Source: CAVQBP01 sp964448105 (GTDB taxonomy: Bacteria > Bacteroidota > Ignavibacteria > Ignavibacteriales > Ignavibacteriaceae). Taken from it: 55,975 bases of DNA. Under the pieces are notes generated by a model. It did no database searches and was not told where the DNA came from. It worked only from the letters and a program-made list of their open reading frames with translations. Positions 55,633 to 55,975 of the stretch are shown here, in pieces (the stretch's first letter is position 1; each line of letters opens with the position of its first letter). Made by a program: the position numbers and the translations under genes. The stretch spans positions 1-55,975 of the forward strand of contig CAYUVK010000022.1 in NCBI GenBank assembly GCA_964448105.1, read 5' to 3'.

Positions 55633-55975
55633 TCGTTTTTCTCCCTTTTTGAAAAGACCCTAATTTATCTTATATCATATTATTAAAAAAGAATACAAAT
55701 ATATTTAGTTATATAAGAAAATGAAAATTGGAAATGGATTCAATTGTTTATATGCTGACGAAGAATTTTTTACCACCCTAAAAAATTATCGGGTTAAAAA
55801 ACTCTGTTTATTAGGAATTTTTAAAGATTTACATAAAAATGCTGTTAATTTTTATATAGAAGTTATAATTGCACTTTAGATAAACCCAAATATGTCATTA
55901 GTCAATAGTTTCTAATGACTGCCATTAGAGAAATGAAGAGCTAAGATGTTTTTAAATAATAAGATAAGTTATATT
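55633..55975. other. Terminal intergenic region
   Basis: No gene is supported in these 343 bases. A 52-codon frame at 55721-55879 has no ribosome site or recognisable sequence. The end of the region holds part of a MITE-like repeat (55884 onward). Confidence 0.4.
55884..55975. repeat. MITE-like element, copy 2 (partial, inverted)
   Basis: ACCCAAATATGTCATTAG (55884-55901), preceded by TAA, matches the terminal repeat of the element at 856-1065 at 16 of 18 positions. The palindrome TCTAATGactgCCATTAGA (55911-55929) matches 1021-1039. The order of the two features shows that this copy is inverted relative to copy 1. It runs off the window, so the far end is not seen. Confidence 0.6.

Overview
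The window is AT-rich chromosomal DNA, apparently from a member of the Ignavibacteriota or a close relative in the Bacteroidota/Chlorobi group. The main evidence is a repeated C-terminal type A sorting domain of the type IX secretion system (T9SS; core motif NYPNPFNP, tail KKxxLLK) on five exported proteins, plus two orphan tails left by decayed genes. I see no rRNA, tRNA, CRISPR array, integrase or transposase. A 100-N scaffold gap lies at 20060-20159, and the last gene near the right edge carries two frameshifts.

Most of the window is a glucuronoxylan and hexuronate utilisation island. Positions 1-17622 hold the end of a T9SS-exported GH10 xylanase, a CE15 glucuronoyl esterase, an exported PA14-containing GH3, a cytoplasmic GH3 followed by a GPH-type sugar symporter, and a same-strand series GH8 (Rex-like), GH10, GH115 alpha-glucuronidase and GH43 beta-xylosidase. 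Positions 17979-28939 hold an unexpected one-carbon block: PurU (formyl-THF hydrolase), a corrinoid protein and an MtaA-like zinc/corrinoid methyltransferase. Among them lie an esterase (gapped), a Tat-exported aldo/keto reductase, a BNR_4 propeller protein and a Tat-exported DUF362 protein. The block ends with a chemoreceptor carrying a permuted sugar-binding-like domain. Positions 29402-39535 hold a membrane DUF362 protein, a GH30 glucuronoxylanase, a GH30 tail pseudogene, a metallo-beta-lactamase-fold protein, a CE4-like deacetylase, a beta-helix protein and GH105. Positions 39613-50000 hold another PA14-GH3, a sugar-acid dehydratase, a GntP permease, GH29, UxuA and a UxuB-like SDR. From 50278 onward come an aldo/keto reductase, an AlkZ-like protein, a beta-carbonic anhydrase, an outer-membrane lipoprotein and a broken cysteine synthase.

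The genes read as an assembly line. Endo-xylanases are secreted through T9SS; debranching and exo-acting enzymes carry only a signal peptide; one GH3 and the hexuronate enzymes are cytoplasmic. No SusC/SusD pair and no dedicated transcription factor is visible. The most novel idea is that the corrinoid, MtaA-like and PurU proteins remove and oxidise the methyl group of 4-O-methylglucuronate set free by CE15, GH30 and GH115, before UxuA and the SDR process the demethylated uronate. This is inference from gene content. The second candidate is the chemoreceptor, in which the two lobes of a periplasmic-binding-protein fold appear in swapped order on the cytoplasmic side of the membrane.
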